Origin: Novosphingobium sp. Gsoil 351
GTDB lineage: Bacteria; Pseudomonadota; Alphaproteobacteria; Sphingomonadales; Sphingomonadaceae
Direction: 5' to 3'
Length of the DNA stretch: 64,000 nucleotides
NCBI RefSeq assembly: GCF_009707465.1
Contig: NZ_CP046120.1
Span: 806,001-870,000, forward strand
The notes beneath the pieces were generated by a model. That model had not been told where the DNA came from and did not search any database. It saw only the letters and a program-made list of their open reading frames with translations. The position numbers and the translations under genes were made by a program. Position 1 is the first letter of the stretch. Each line of letters starts with the position of its first letter. Of this stretch, positions 22,415 to 31,341 are shown piece after piece.

Positions 22415-24148
22415 ATGCCGAAGAAATTTGGCCGAAGCGGAATTCAACGGGGCAAGCTGGACATGCTGGATAAAGTCAAGCGGCTCATGACGAGCCTCCG
22501 CCGCAATATCAGCGGAAACGTGCTGATCCTGTTTGCCGCGGGCGCGCCGGTGTTCATCGGCGGGGCCGGCCTCGCGGTCGATACCGCGCAATGGTACATG
22601 TGGAAGCGCGAGATGCAATACGCGGTCGATCAGGCTGCGATGGCTGGTGCCTGGTCGCGCGTCGGCGGCACCACCGGCAACGAATACAAGACCCGCGCGC
22701 AACAGGAACTGACGGCGAACCTTCAGGTCGTGGACTTTCAGGGCACGCCGTCGATCACCCTGGCGAACTACGCGGGGCAGACCAACAACAGCGTTCTGGT
22801 CACCCTCAGTGCCACCCGCGAGCTCCCGTTCAGCAAGCTGCTGACAGGTTCGGGCACGACGATCAGCGTATCGGCACAGGCCGCGTTCGAGAAATCGCAG
22901 GCTTTCACGGCATGTTTGATTGCGGTCGATCCGAGCACCAGCGGTGCGATCCGGTTCCGTGGCAATGCCTACCTCGTCGCACGCTGCGGCGTCGCGGCTC
23001 TCTCCAACAGCGACACCGCGATCATCAAGAGCGGCAACGGTGCGTTCAACGTCGGCTATCTGGTGGCCGCCGGACAGATCGACGATGCGCTCGCCGGGAC
23101 CTTCACCGATCCGCACACCGGCCTGCCTTATACGAACGTCGCCTTCGAAGGTCAGACGGGGCTGGTCGATCCGTTCGGCGAGCTTTCTCCGCCGAACAAC
23201 CCTACACCGCGGACTTACGCCTGCGGTTCGACCACGAGCTATACCGCAGGTTACACCAACACGACGCTGATCGAAGACTGGACCTACACCGCTACCGGCG
23301 CCAACGGACCGTGGGCGGGTCCCAGCAAGGCACAGGTTTCGTCGGCGACGCAGACCGGGACTGAACCCGCCACGGCCAGCACGCAGGTCAACAAGAACAA
23401 CAATCCGGCGACCCCGCAAGTCACGACCGTGCCCGGCTCGGTCCAGACCGTTCCCGGCGCTCCGGTACAGACCTGCACCGGCAATGGTAAGAACAAAGTC
23501 TGCACCACGGCGCCCGGTCCCAGCACCTATAAGCGGATCGATCGGGTGACCACGTTCACCCACAAGATCGATTCGGTCAGTTCGACGACGAGCCCGACCG
23601 TCGCGGCGATGCAGCCGGGGACCTATTCGTCCTTCACCGTCAGTTGCAATACGACGATGGCGTCCGGGGTCTATGTGATCAACGGTGGCCAGTTCAAGGT
23701 CAACGCGCAGGATACCGTCACCGGCGCGGGTGTGATGATCGTGCTCAAGAACGGGGCGAGCATCGACATCAACGGCGGCAGCACGCTCAATTTGCGGGCC
23801 ATGTCGACGACCGAAATGATCGCCGCCGGGATCAGCGAAGCCGAGGCGCTCAAGCTCAAGGACATGCTGATCTTCGAGGATCGCAACTCATCCGGCGCAG
23901 GTTCAAGCGGCGACAAGCTTAACGGGAATGCCGGCGCGGTGCTCGAGGGCACGGTCTATCTGCCCAAGAGCGACATCAGCTTCAACGGCACGTTTGGAGT
24001 GGTATCTCGCTGCCTGGTGATCGCGGCGAAGACCATCGACATCGGCGGCACCGCTGACATGGCGTCGTTCTGTCCGGCTGGAACCGCCGATCACACCGGC
24101 GGTGTCTCGATTGGCGGCGGTGCTGCCTCGGTGCGGCTGGTCGCATGA
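22415..24148 (+). CDS. Tad/TadG-type pilus assembly protein
   Basis: 577 residues. The N-terminal segment SGNVLILFAAGAPVFIGGAG-LAVD is the membrane-embedded Flp/Tad-G domain that anchors minor pilins; the prepilin-like helix spans about residues 33-60. The large remainder looks extracytoplasmic, rich in Thr, Ser, Asn and Gly, with at least two Cys pairs and low-complexity stretches (residues 270-380). An ATG at 22463 is an alternative start. It overlaps the following TadE gene by four bases. The Tad secretion ATPase and Flp pilin genes are not nearby. Confidence 0.78.
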   Translation: MPKKFGRSGIQRGKLDMLDKVKRLMTSLRRNISGNVLILFAAGAPVFIGGAGLAVDTAQWYMWKREMQYAVDQAAMAGAWSRVGGTTGNEYKTRAQQELTANLQVVDFQGTPSITLANYAGQTNNSVLVTLSATRELPFSKLLTGSGTTISVSAQAAFEKSQAFTACLIAVDPSTSGAIRFRGNAYLVARCGVAALSNSDTAIIKSGNGAFNVGYLVAAGQIDDALAGTFTDPHTGLPYTNVAFEGQTGLVDPFGELSPPNNPTPRTYACGSTTSYTAGYTNTTLIEDWTYTATGANGPWAGPSKAQVSSATQTGTEPATASTQVNKNNNPATPQVTTVPGSVQTVPGAPVQTCTGNGKNKVCTTAPGPSTYKRIDRVTTFTHKIDSVSSTTSPTVAAMQPGTYSSFTVSCNTTMASGVYVINGGQFKVNAQDTVTGAGVMIVLKNGASIDINGGSTLNLRAMSTTEMIAAGISEAEALKLKDMLIFEDRNSSGAGSSGDKLNGNAGAVLEGTVYLPKSDISFNGTFGVVSRCLVIAAKTIDIGGTADMASFCPAGTADHTGGVSIGGGAASVRLVA

Positions 24149-24597
24149 TCCGCTCGTTGTCCCGGATGCTGCGCAACGAGCGCGGCGCGATCGTGGTCGA
24201 AACCGCACTAGTCGCGCCGGTGCTGGCGCTGCTCAGCTTAGGTGCGTTCCAGGTCAGCCAGGCGGTCGCGCGTCAGCACGAGCTTCAGACGGGCGCGGAT
24301 GATGCGGCGTCGATGGCGCTCGCTGGGTGGAAGGACGATTCCGCCGAGGTCACCGCGCTCAAGAGCGTCCTGAAGACGACGCTTGGACTGACCGACGCGC
24401 AAGTCACGATCACCCACAAATACCGCTGCGGGACCACCGCGGCCTATGTCAACGTCAAGACCGACTGCGCGGCGGGGTCGATCGTCACCACCTATCTGCA
24501 AATCGCGCTGACCGACACCTACACTCCGACCTGGGCCGATTTCGGTATCGGCAGCCCGCTCAACTACCACGTCACGCGCACAGTGGTGCTGTCATGA
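24145..24597 (+). CDS. TadE-family pilus assembly protein
   Basis: 150 residues. The TadE domain is at the N-terminus: RGAIVVETALVAPVLALLSL with the key Glu, then a helix and a small Cys-containing extracytoplasmic part (CGTTAA ... KTDCAAG). TadE proteins are prepilin-like minor components of Flp pili. The ATG overlaps the upstream gene (ATGA) and its own stop overlaps the next start, so all three are one translationally coupled operon. Confidence 0.85.
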   Translation: MIRSLSRMLRNERGAIVVETALVAPVLALLSLGAFQVSQAVARQHELQTGADDAASMALAGWKDDSAEVTALKSVLKTTLGLTDAQVTITHKYRCGTTAAYVNVKTDCAAGSIVTTYLQIALTDTYTPTWADFGIGSPLNYHVTRTVVLS

Positions 24598-25025
24598 GCG
24601 GCATTCTTCAGCGCCTGCGGAACAGTTCCGCGGGAAGCGTGGTCGTCGAGTTCGGGATACTCGCGCCCGCCATCATCACCCTGTTCCTCGGGGTCCTCCA
24701 GGTCGGAACCTGGATGCACAGCTACAATGCGCTGCGCTCGATCGCCGCGGAGACAGGACGCTATACGGCCGTGCAGTATCAGAAGGCCAACCATATCAGC
24801 AACATCGACATGGCGACTTGGGCTAGAAACCGCGCAATCGACGCGTATCTGTTCAAAGCCGCCGATGTCTCGACCGACGTCAGCGACGCGGCAAATCAGC
24901 AAATACTCGGGGTCACAGAAAAGACCCTGACACTCACCTACAAATACGAATCGTTCATGTCGATCGTGGGCATCGAAGACCAAACGGTGACTTTCTCTCG
25001 CCCGATCTTCGTCAAGTCGACCTGA
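24594..25025 (+). CDS. TadE-family pilus assembly protein
   Basis: 143 residues, second TadE-like protein. The N-terminal helix reads SAGSVVVEFGILAPAIITLF with Glu at the expected place, followed by an extracytoplasmic region (residues 45-143) without cysteines. The start ATG at 24594 overlaps the preceding stop. Last gene of the three-gene Tad-type operon. Confidence 0.85.
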   Translation: MSGILQRLRNSSAGSVVVEFGILAPAIITLFLGVLQVGTWMHSYNALRSIAAETGRYTAVQYQKANHISNIDMATWARNRAIDAYLFKAADVSTDVSDAANQQILGVTEKTLTLTYKYESFMSIVGIEDQTVTFSRPIFVKST

Positions 25026-25071
25026 CGCGCCTTAACGCTCCGGGCCGATTTTCCGACGCGCTCACGCTTAG

Positions 25072-25169
25072 CCCTTCGGCAGGCTCAGGATGAACCGCCG
25101 ATCTCCGGTCGCTAGTCGAGCCACAGCGGGGTAGCGCGAACGTGTCTCGACTTCGCTAGACACGAGCGG
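25072..25169. repeat. two short interspersed repeats between the tad operon and IS481
   Basis: Contains CCCTTCGGCAGGCTCAGGAT (from 25072), a second repeat type, and at 25142-25169 a copy of the CTCGACTTCGCT family with a perfect GTGTCT/AGACAC stem. The 172-base gap holds no gene. Confidence 0.6.
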
Positions 25170-25196
25170 GGTCAGCGCGGCTTTCGTGCACGAAGC

Positions 25197-25202
25197 TCTA
25201 GC
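25197..25202. repeat. left target-site duplication of the IS481 element
   Basis: TCTAGC, identical to the six bases at the other end (26261-26266). It fits the NCTAGN target known for IS481. Confidence 0.85.
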
Positions 25203-26178
25203 TGTGGAGCCTCAACAGGTTGTTCACCGGCTGACCCAGTCGGCTGATGGGCGGGTTGGATTGTAGACTACCGTGAGGTCGATGCCAGTTGTAGTTGTGG
25301 AGCCAGGGTTCAAGCGCCTGTTTTCGGTGTTCCGAGGTAGGATAGGCTCTGGCGTAGGCCCATTCGCGCAAGCTGGTTTGGATGAAGCGTTCGGCCTTGC
25401 CATTGGTCTTGGGGGTGTAGGGTCTGGTTCGGATGTGCTTGAGGCCAAGTGCCTTGCAGGCATCGCGGAATGCGTAACTTCGGTAGCACCCACCGTTGTC
25501 GGTCATGACGCGGGTGACGGTGACTCCGAGGCTGCGATAGTATTCGATTGCCGCGTAGAGGAAGGCGACGGCGCTTTGCTTCTTCTCGTCGCGGTGGATC
25601 TGGCTGAAGGCGATGCGTGAGGCATCGTCGATACAGACGTGGACGAACTCCCAACCGGCACCATATCTCTCGCCAGCGCGATAGCCACGGGTGTTGCTCT
25701 GTCGGGTCCGGTCGCCGGTGATACGGTGTCCGATGCTCTCGAAGCGGCCGAGCTTCTTGATATCGATGTGGATCAGCTCACCGGGATGGGCCCGCTCATA
25801 GCGGTGTACCGGTACTGGCGGATCGAGGTCGCGCATGCGGCTGAGACGGACTTTGCGTAACACCCGGCTGACGGTAGCAGGCGAGACCGCAAGCATTCTG
25901 GCAATCTGCTTGCCGGTGATGCGCAGCCGGCGCTGCGCGATGATCTCGTCGATGATATTGGCCGGCGTGGCGCCGGGAAACCGGCGCGGACGCGAGCTGC
26001 GATCGGCTAGACCGGCCTCGCCTTCAGCCCTGTAGCGCGCCAGCCACTTGGCGACGGTTCGCTCCGAGACCCCCAGGGCGGTTGCAACCGCCCTGGGGGT
26101 CTCGCGCAGCACCATTATGCGCCGCACGATCTCGGCTCGACTGAAAGGCGTGGTTCGGGCATTCTTGTGGATGTTCAT
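25198..26178 (-). CDS. IS481 family transposase
   Basis: 326-residue DDE transposase. An N-terminal helix-turn-helix pair (TPRAVATALGVSERTVAKWL, then ITGKQIARMLAVSPATVSRV) is followed by the rve integrase core with the three acids in HIDIKKLG, MTDNGGCY and NGKAERF. Full length, no interruption. The stop codon TAG (25198-25200) lies in the target-site duplication, outside the element itself, so this transposase borrows its stop from the target. Confidence 0.95.
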   Translation of the reverse strand: MNIHKNARTTPFSRAEIVRRIMVLRETPRAVATALGVSERTVAKWLARYRAEGEAGLADRSSRPRRFPGATPANIIDEIIAQRRLRITGKQIARMLAVSPATVSRVLRKVRLSRMRDLDPPVPVHRYERAHPGELIHIDIKKLGRFESIGHRITGDRTRQSNTRGYRAGERYGAGWEFVHVCIDDASRIAFSQIHRDEKKQSAVAFLYAAIEYYRSLGVTVTRVMTDNGGCYRSYAFRDACKALGLKHIRTRPYTPKTNGKAERFIQTSLREWAYARAYPTSEHRKQALEPWLHNYNWHRPHGSLQSNPPISRLGQPVNNLLRLHS

Positions 26179-26260
26179 CCGGTCATTCCTTCAGTGCTGA
26201 CGTGTTGCAACATCAGTCTGACCGGATCACACCGGATGAACAACCTCCTGAAAGCTCACA
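25203..26260 (-). mobile_element. IS481-family insertion sequence, complete
   Basis: A 1058-base element with one transposase gene. Imperfect terminal inverted repeats of 24 bases (25203-25226 and 26237-26260) match at 17 positions; both begin TGTG and end AGGTTGTTCA. Flanked by a perfect six-base target duplication TCTAGC. Both ends, the open transposase frame and the intact duplication indicate a complete, fairly recent insertion. It landed on the stop codon of pdhB. Confidence 0.92.
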
Positions 26261-26266
26261 TCTAGC
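26261..26266. repeat. right target-site duplication of the IS481 element
   Basis: TCTAGC, the second copy. On the minus strand it carries the TAG stop codon of pdhB. Confidence 0.85.
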
Positions 26267-27616
26267 GGTTGCAGACCTTCCTAACCGCGGCAACGATCCG
26301 CGGCGCGTCGATCAGCGCGATTTTTTCCAGGTTGGCGGCATAGGGCAGCGGGACGTCCTCGTCGCACACCCGCAATACCGGGGCATCGAGATCGTCGAAG
26401 CCATCTTCCATGCAGATCGCGATGATCTCGGAAGCTATCGAGCATACCGGCCAACCTTCTTCGGCGATGACCAGGCGGTTGGTGCGCGCCAGGCTTTCGA
26501 GCACCGCCGCCTTGTCGAGCGGACGCAACGTACGCAGATCGATCACCTCGGCGTCGATCCCCTCGGCGGCGAGCGTCTCGGCGGCCTCGAGGCTTAGTCC
26601 TACCCCGATCGAGTACGTGACGATCGTCACGTCCTTGCCCGGACGCACGGTTCGCGCCTTGCCGATTGGCAGGACCCAATCGTCGAGCTGCGGCACATCG
26701 AAGCTGCGCCCATAGACCAGCTCGTTCTCGAGGAAAACCACGGGGTCCTCACTTCGGATCGCGGCCTTGAGCAGACCCTTGCAGTCCGCCGCGTCAAACG
26801 GCGCGATCACGATCAGGCCGGGGACGGAGGCGTACCACGGCGCGTAGTTCTGGCTATGCTGCGCCCCGACCCGCGATGCCGCGCCATTGGGGCCGCGGAA
26901 CACGATGGGGCAGCGCATCTGCCCGCCCGACATGTAGTTGGTCTTGGCCGCCGAGTTGATGACGTGGTCGATCGCCTGCATCGCGAAGTTGAAGGTCATG
27001 AACTCGATGATCGGCTTCAACCCCCCATCGCCGCGCCGCTGCCGATTCCGGCGAAACCGTATTCGGTGATCGGGGTGTCGATCACCCGTCGCCCGCCGAA
27101 CTCGTCGAGCAGGCCTTGGGTGACCTTGTAGGCGCCTTGGTATTCGGCGACTTCCTCGCCCATCACGAACACCCGGTCGTCTACGCGCATCTCCTCCGCC
27201 ATCGCATCGCGCAACGCCTCGCGCACCGTGGTGGAGACCATCGCGGTGCCGGCGGGGATTTCGGGATCGGCGGCGGCGACCGGCGCGGCGGCTGGCTTGG
27301 CCGCGGCGGGGGCGGCGGCAGGGAGAGGTGCAGGAACCTCGGCCGCGGGAGCAGGAGCTGCGGCGGCTTCGGCCCCCTCGCCCGCCATGCTCGCGATCAC
27401 GGTGCCGACCTTCACGTTCTCGCTGCCTTCGGGCACCATGATCTTGCCGATGGTTCCCTCGTCGACCGCCTCGAATTCCATCGTCGCCTTGTCGGTCTCG
27501 ATCTCGGCGAGGATGTCGCCCGATTTGACCGCATCGCCTTCCTTGACCAGCCATTTGGCCAGCGTGCCTTCCTCCATCGTCGGAGAGAGCGCGGGCATCT
27601 TGATCTCGATTCCCAT
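26262..27616 (-). CDS. pdhB: pyruvate dehydrogenase E1 beta with N-terminal lipoyl domain (single-base frameshift near 27023)
   Basis: Beta subunit of the pyruvate dehydrogenase E1 component. Residues 1-80 are a biotinyl-lipoyl domain (lipoyl Lys in ETDKATMEF), then an Ala/Pro-rich linker, then the transketolase-like domain ([18 protein letters not shown]). The lipoyl-E1beta fusion is usual in alphaproteobacteria. The frame breaks after GSGAAMGG at a run of six Cs (27021-27026, plus strand) and resumes one base over as [18 protein letters not shown]. One more base restores 451 residues. The TAG stop is within the IS481 target duplication. Confidence 0.93.
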
Positions 27617-27617
27617 C

Positions 27618-28745
27618 TCAGTAGCTCCCCACCAGGATGTCGGTATAGAGTTCCGCCGGATCGGGTTCGGGCGAGCTTTCGGCGAAATCAGCGCTTTGCG
27701 TCACCGTCGCGCGGATGCGTTTGTCGATGTCCTTGAGCTTGTCTTCCGAAACCCCGCGCTGGAGCAAGTAGGCCTTGCAGCCCTCGATCGGGTCCCGCTT
27801 TTCCTTGACCTCGGTGACCTCTTCCTTGCTTCGGTACTTGGCTGGATCGGACATCGAGTGGCCGCGATAGCGATAGGTGTTGAGCTCCATCAGCACGGGC
27901 CCGTTGCCCGCACGCACGTATTCGAGCGCGACTTCGGCGGCCTGGCGAACCTCGAGCACATCCATTCCATTGACGTCCATTCCGGGGATGCGGAACGCAG
28001 TACCGCGGCGGTAGAATTCAGTTTCGGCACTGCCGCGCTTGACCGCGGTACCCATCGCATAGCCGTTGTTCTCGATCACGAAGATGATCGGCAGCTTCCA
28101 AAGCGAGGCCATGTTCATTGCTTCGTAGACCTGGCCCTGGTTGGCAGCGCCATCGCCGAAGTAGGCCAGGCAAACTCCGCCATCGCCCGTATATTTGTGC
28201 CCGAAGGCCAGCCCCGCCCCCAGGCTGACCTGCGCCCCGACGATCCCGTGGCCGCCGTAGAAGCGGTGCTCGGTGCTGAACATGTGCATCGAACCGCCCT
28301 TGCCCCGGCTGATCCCCGCGGCGCGCCCGGTCAGTTCGGCCATGATCACGTTGGGATCGATCCCATAGGCGAGCATGTGGCCATGATCGCGATATCCGGT
28401 GATCACGCTGTCCTTACCCACCGTCAGCGCCGACTGCAGTCCGACCGCAACCGCTTCCTGGCCGATATAGAGGTGGCAGAACCCGCCGATCAGGCCGAGG
28501 CCATACAATTGCCCGGCGCGCTCCTCGAACCGCCGGATGAGCAGCATCTGCTCGTAGAATTCGAGCAGCTCGGCGTCGCTGGCCTCGTAATGGCGCTGGT
28601 TGGCATGGGCCTGCTGGAGGCTGCGCAGCTCGTGGCTGGCCGCGTCGGTGCCGGGATCGACCATCACCGGCTCTGCTTTGGACGCTGCGGATCGGGCTTT
28701 GCCCGGCGCCTTGGCGGCGGGCTTGCGGGTCGACGGTCTGGCCAA
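27618..28745 (-). CDS. pdhA: pyruvate dehydrogenase E1 component subunit alpha
   Basis: Thiamine-diphosphate-dependent decarboxylase subunit that feeds acetyl-CoA into the TCA cycle. About 375 residues. ThDP motif [17 protein letters not shown] ... ENNGYAMG, and the phosphorylation-loop region [14 protein letters not shown] favour a TTG start at 28745 ([11 protein letters not shown] follows) because AGGGGA lies upstream and sphingomonad PdhA proteins have this basic Ala-rich N-terminus; the internal GTG/ATG starts are later. One base separates it from pdhB. Confidence 0.93.
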   Translation of the reverse strand: MARPSTRKPAAKAPGKARSAASKAEPVMVDPGTDAASHELRSLQQAHANQRHYEASDAELLEFYEQMLLIRRFEERAGQLYGLGLIGGFCHLYIGQEAVAVGLQSALTVGKDSVITGYRDHGHMLAYGIDPNVIMAELTGRAAGISRGKGGSMHMFSTEHRFYGGHGIVGAQVSLGAGLAFGHKYTGDGGVCLAYFGDGAANQGQVYEAMNMASLWKLPIIFVIENNGYAMGTAVKRGSAETEFYRRGTAFRIPGMDVNGMDVLEVRQAAEVALEYVRAGNGPVLMELNTYRYRGHSMSDPAKYRSKEEVTEVKEKRDPIEGCKAYLLQRGVSEDKLKDIDKRIRATVTQSADFAESSPEPDPAELYTDILVGSY

Positions 28746-28881
28746 GCGGGATCCCCTGTCATGCGATGGCGCTCGTACACGCGAGCGGCGCCCCCATTGG
28801 GTATAGGACCGGAATCCCCCGCGACGCAACGCGGTGAATGCGCCGCCATCCGCTACGGTTCGAATTAATTCCGGGCTTTGC

Positions 28882-29196
28882 CTAGCGTGGCCGCGCGATG
28901 ACGATTTCGTCGGGGTGGGCGACGTTGAGGTCACGGCGAAGCAGCTCGCCGACAAGGTCGGGATCGGCGTGGCGCGGGTCGAGCAGGTCGACCCGGTTAC
29001 GCAACTCGTCGCGCCGCGCGGCGAGCTGGACCAGTTCGGCCTTGCGTTCGCCAAGCAGGCGGCTGTTCTCGCTCCACGCCAGCAGCCCGCTGGGGCCGAC
29101 GATCGCCCATCCCCCAAGCGTGAGCAGCGCGGCCAGCGCCAGCGACTGGGTGAGCGTCTCACGCGGCAGGCGGGGAGGGGCACGGTGGGAACGCAT
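28882..29196 (-). CDS. ftsB: FtsB/DivIC-type septum formation initiator
   Basis: 104 residues: a short cytoplasmic N-terminus, one membrane helix (about residues 18-38), then a periplasmic coiled coil (NSRLLGERKAELVQLAARRD) and a conserved tail (DLLDPRHADPDLVGELLRRD). This is the FtsB layout of the divisome FtsQLB subcomplex. Start chosen at 29196, where the basic N-terminus begins. Located upstream of pdhA, as in many alphaproteobacteria. Confidence 0.85.
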   Translation of the reverse strand: MRSHRAPPRLPRETLTQSLALAALLTLGGWAIVGPSGLLAWSENSRLLGERKAELVQLAARRDELRNRVDLLDPRHADPDLVGELLRRDLNVAHPDEIVIARPR

Positions 29197-29308
29197 TGTC
29201 ACCGTAGAATCACAAACGACTCGCCGATTCAAGGGGTTCGCCACGAAAGTGAAAGAAAATCGCACGAAATACCCGGATCGGGTTCGGTTGTCGCCAATTG
29301 GCCGGCGG

Positions 29309-29953
29309 TCACCCGCGATTCCGGCCTGTATCCAGGAAGTCGCGCGCGGAAAAATCTGCTGGCGCGGCGACCTCGACGATCGGATCGTCGCGGTCGTCCC
29401 ACTCGGTGCGCAGCGCTTTGCTCATCACCGCGTGCATGTCGTAGAGGCAGGTGATGTAGGTCAGCTCGAGAATTTCCTCATCGCCGAATTCGGCCTTGAG
29501 CTGGGTGAACAGCGCGTCCGGGACCCTCCCGCGGTGGGTGACCAGGCGATCGGCATAGGCCAGCACCAGTCGCTCCTTCGCGTCGTAGCAGGTGGCGAAC
29601 TGCCACACCGGGAGCGCCGCAATCCGCTCCTCGCTCACCCCCAGGCCGCGCAGCGACTTGCAATGCTGCGAGAACACGAATTGGCTGCCCGCAGCATAGC
29701 CGGCCCAGGCCTGGCCCAGTTCGCGCAGCACCGGATCGAGCTTGCGCTTGGGGTCGCGGTAGAACGCGAATCCTTGCGCGGCGTGGCGCAGCGCGTCGGG
29801 CGAGTTGGCGAAGACGGTCCACCAGTCACCGGGCGTTCCAGTCGCGGTGCCCGGCTCGGCGACCGGATCGCGCTCACCGAAGAGCAGGCGGTAGCAGTTC
29901 TTCACGACGTCGCTGGTCGCTTCGGCCAGCGGCACCTGGCGCAGCCGCGGCAT
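29309..29953 (-). CDS. carboxymuconolactone decarboxylase / AhpD-like family protein
   Basis: 214 residues, all-helical. The segment ELGQAWAGYAAGSQFVFSQHCKSLRGLGVSEERI follows the CMD-family pattern (E ... Q ... H-K-R-GVS-EEI), but the CxxC of catalytic AhpD is reduced to a single Cys (QHCKS), so peroxidase-reductase activity is doubtful. The start ATG shares one base with the stop of the upstream VOC gene, implying one operon and a common pathway. Substrate unknown. Confidence 0.78.
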   Translation of the reverse strand: MPRLRQVPLAEATSDVVKNCYRLLFGERDPVAEPGTATGTPGDWWTVFANSPDALRHAAQGFAFYRDPKRKLDPVLRELGQAWAGYAAGSQFVFSQHCKSLRGLGVSEERIAALPVWQFATCYDAKERLVLAYADRLVTHRGRVPDALFTQLKAEFGDEEILELTYITCLYDMHAVMSKALRTEWDDRDDPIVEVAAPADFSARDFLDTGRNRG

Positions 29954-30480
29954 CAGGCGGGCGTCATCGCGGCTGGTTCGTGGCGCACGTCCTCGGGGCC
30001 GAATTCCTTGGTCAGCGCGGCGAATTCGAGCATGATCCCGTTGGGGTCGGTAAAATAGACCGAGCGGACGAACACCCCGGGGTGTAGATTGCGCGCCACG
30101 CCCATCGCGCTGTCGTCGTGGTTCACCACCGCAGGAGTAAAGGGTACGCCCGCCGCAGCGAGCCGGCCAAGCGCCGCCTCCAGCTCGTCCTCGGCCATGT
30201 GGAAGGCGAGGTGGTTCATCGATCCCACGGCGGTCTTGGGCTTGTTGGGAAAGTGTTCGACTGAAGCGATCCCGGGTGCCGGGGGTGGCGCATCGGCCCA
30301 CCAGAAAAAAGCAACGAGATTGCCGCCCCCACAATCGAAGAAGAAATGCTGCCCGCCGCCAGGCAATTCGACCGTCTTGACCAGCGGCATACCCAGAATC
30401 CGGGAATAGAAGTCAGTCGTTTCGCGCATGTCGCGGCAAACCAGCGCGACATGGTTGATTCCTGCGGTCTTGAGCATCAC
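29953..30480 (-). CDS. VOC family protein (glyoxalase/extradiol dioxygenase fold)
   Basis: 175 residues with two beta-alpha-beta-beta-beta modules. First metal-ligand region INHVALVCRDM, second MNHLAFHM, and the C-terminal acidic ligand in PNGIMLEFAA. Members include glyoxalases, epimerases and ring-cleaving dioxygenases; the specific reaction cannot be read from sequence. Overlaps by one base with the CMD-like gene downstream, so the pair is probably catabolic. Confidence 0.85.
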   Translation of the reverse strand: MMLKTAGINHVALVCRDMRETTDFYSRILGMPLVKTVELPGGGQHFFFDCGGGNLVAFFWWADAPPPAPGIASVEHFPNKPKTAVGSMNHLAFHMAEDELEAALGRLAAAGVPFTPAVVNHDDSAMGVARNLHPGVFVRSVYFTDPNGIMLEFAALTKEFGPEDVRHEPAAMTPA

Positions 30481-30728
30481 CGCCTCTCCCGGTGGTTGAT
30501 CCGGCGAGGATGCACCCGGCAGTGGGGTGGTGCAAGCCGCCTCCTCCCCCGCGCGACACCTGATTTCCGGTGATATTAAGAAACCCGCAAACCCGTGTCC
30601 CGCTGCGGGACCGTCGCTTCGGCGAGGTTGGCGCTCCCCACCAAAAGCATAGATTTGCGGGCAGGTCAGGGGAACCAGTGCGCCACCGCACCGTTTTTGC
30701 CCTCGGAGACCTGTACAGGGAGGCCGCC

Positions 30729-30878
30729 ATGTCGAACCTCAGCTATCGCACAAGCCAGCCCGACTCATGGGTCCAGCCGCGCCCCCACCGCGACGCCTCT
30801 CAGCGTTTCATGACTTATGGCAAGCTCATGCCGATGGAGCAGCCGGGGTTCTGGCAACGCCTCTTCGGTGCGCGCTGA
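30729..30878 (+). CDS. small conserved hypothetical protein (49 residues)
   Basis: Short ORF with a strong ribosome site (GGGAGG five bases before the ATG), encoding a hydrophilic 49-residue protein with a C-terminal QPGFWQRLFGAR segment. Codon use matches neighbouring genes. No domain recognised. It lies between the VOC operon and the convergent kinase gene, ending one base before the latter's stop. Confidence 0.6.
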   Translation: MSNLSYRTSQPDSWVQPRPHRDASQRFMTYGKLMPMEQPGFWQRLFGAR

Positions 30879-31316
30879 TCAGTTCAGCCGCAAGCGCAAA
30901 TTGAGCACATTGCGACCGTTCTCTCGACAGTAGTGGAGACCGTTCGCCCATGCCTTGATCAAGGCTAGACCAACTCCGCCGCCGGTTTCGGCATCGGGAC
31001 CGGTGAAGGCGCGCTCTGTGGTAGGATCGAAGGCCACGCCACTGTCGCTGAGCGTGAGCGCCACCTCGTTCGCGTCTGCACTCAACGTCAGGTCGATGGC
31101 GATCGCTCCGCCCCCTGCGCCATGGCGAATCGCGTTGCTGACGAGTTCCTCCACCACAACAGCCAGCCGCGCTCCACCGCGCTCGTCGAACCCGGCTTCT
31201 CGCGCGAATTCCTCCGCGACAGCAAGCGCGGCAAGCGATGCGAGGGCGGGATCGTCTCCCGCCGCCACCCGCGCCGAAAAGCGTTTTCCCGCCCCCATGG
31301 CGATGATATGCCACAT
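30879..31316 (-). CDS. RsbW/SpoIIAB-like ATP-binding protein (anti-sigma-type serine kinase)
   Basis: 145 residues forming a single HATPase_c_2 (GHKL) domain. N-box VVEELVSNAIRHG, G1-like box LSDSGVAFDP, G2 loop TGGGVGLALIKAW. No histidine-kinase dimer domain is present. Such stand-alone ATPases phosphorylate a STAS protein and may bind a sigma factor. A start at 31298 is equally possible. The candidate partners, a STAS protein (35439-35783) and a PP2C phosphatase (32396-34483), lie in the same island. Confidence 0.85.
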   Translation of the reverse strand: MWHIIAMGAGKRFSARVAAGDDPALASLAALAVAEEFAREAGFDERGGARLAVVVEELVSNAIRHGAGGGAIAIDLTLSADANEVALTLSDSGVAFDPTTERAFTGPDAETGGGVGLALIKAWANGLHYCRENGRNVLNLRLRLN

Positions 31317-31341
31317 CGGGAATCAATTGGGGGGAAGAATC

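Noticed and set aside
25198..26266. Inactivation of pdhB by the insertion sequence
   Set aside because: The duplication preserves the pdhB TAG stop, and the protein keeps its normal C-terminus.
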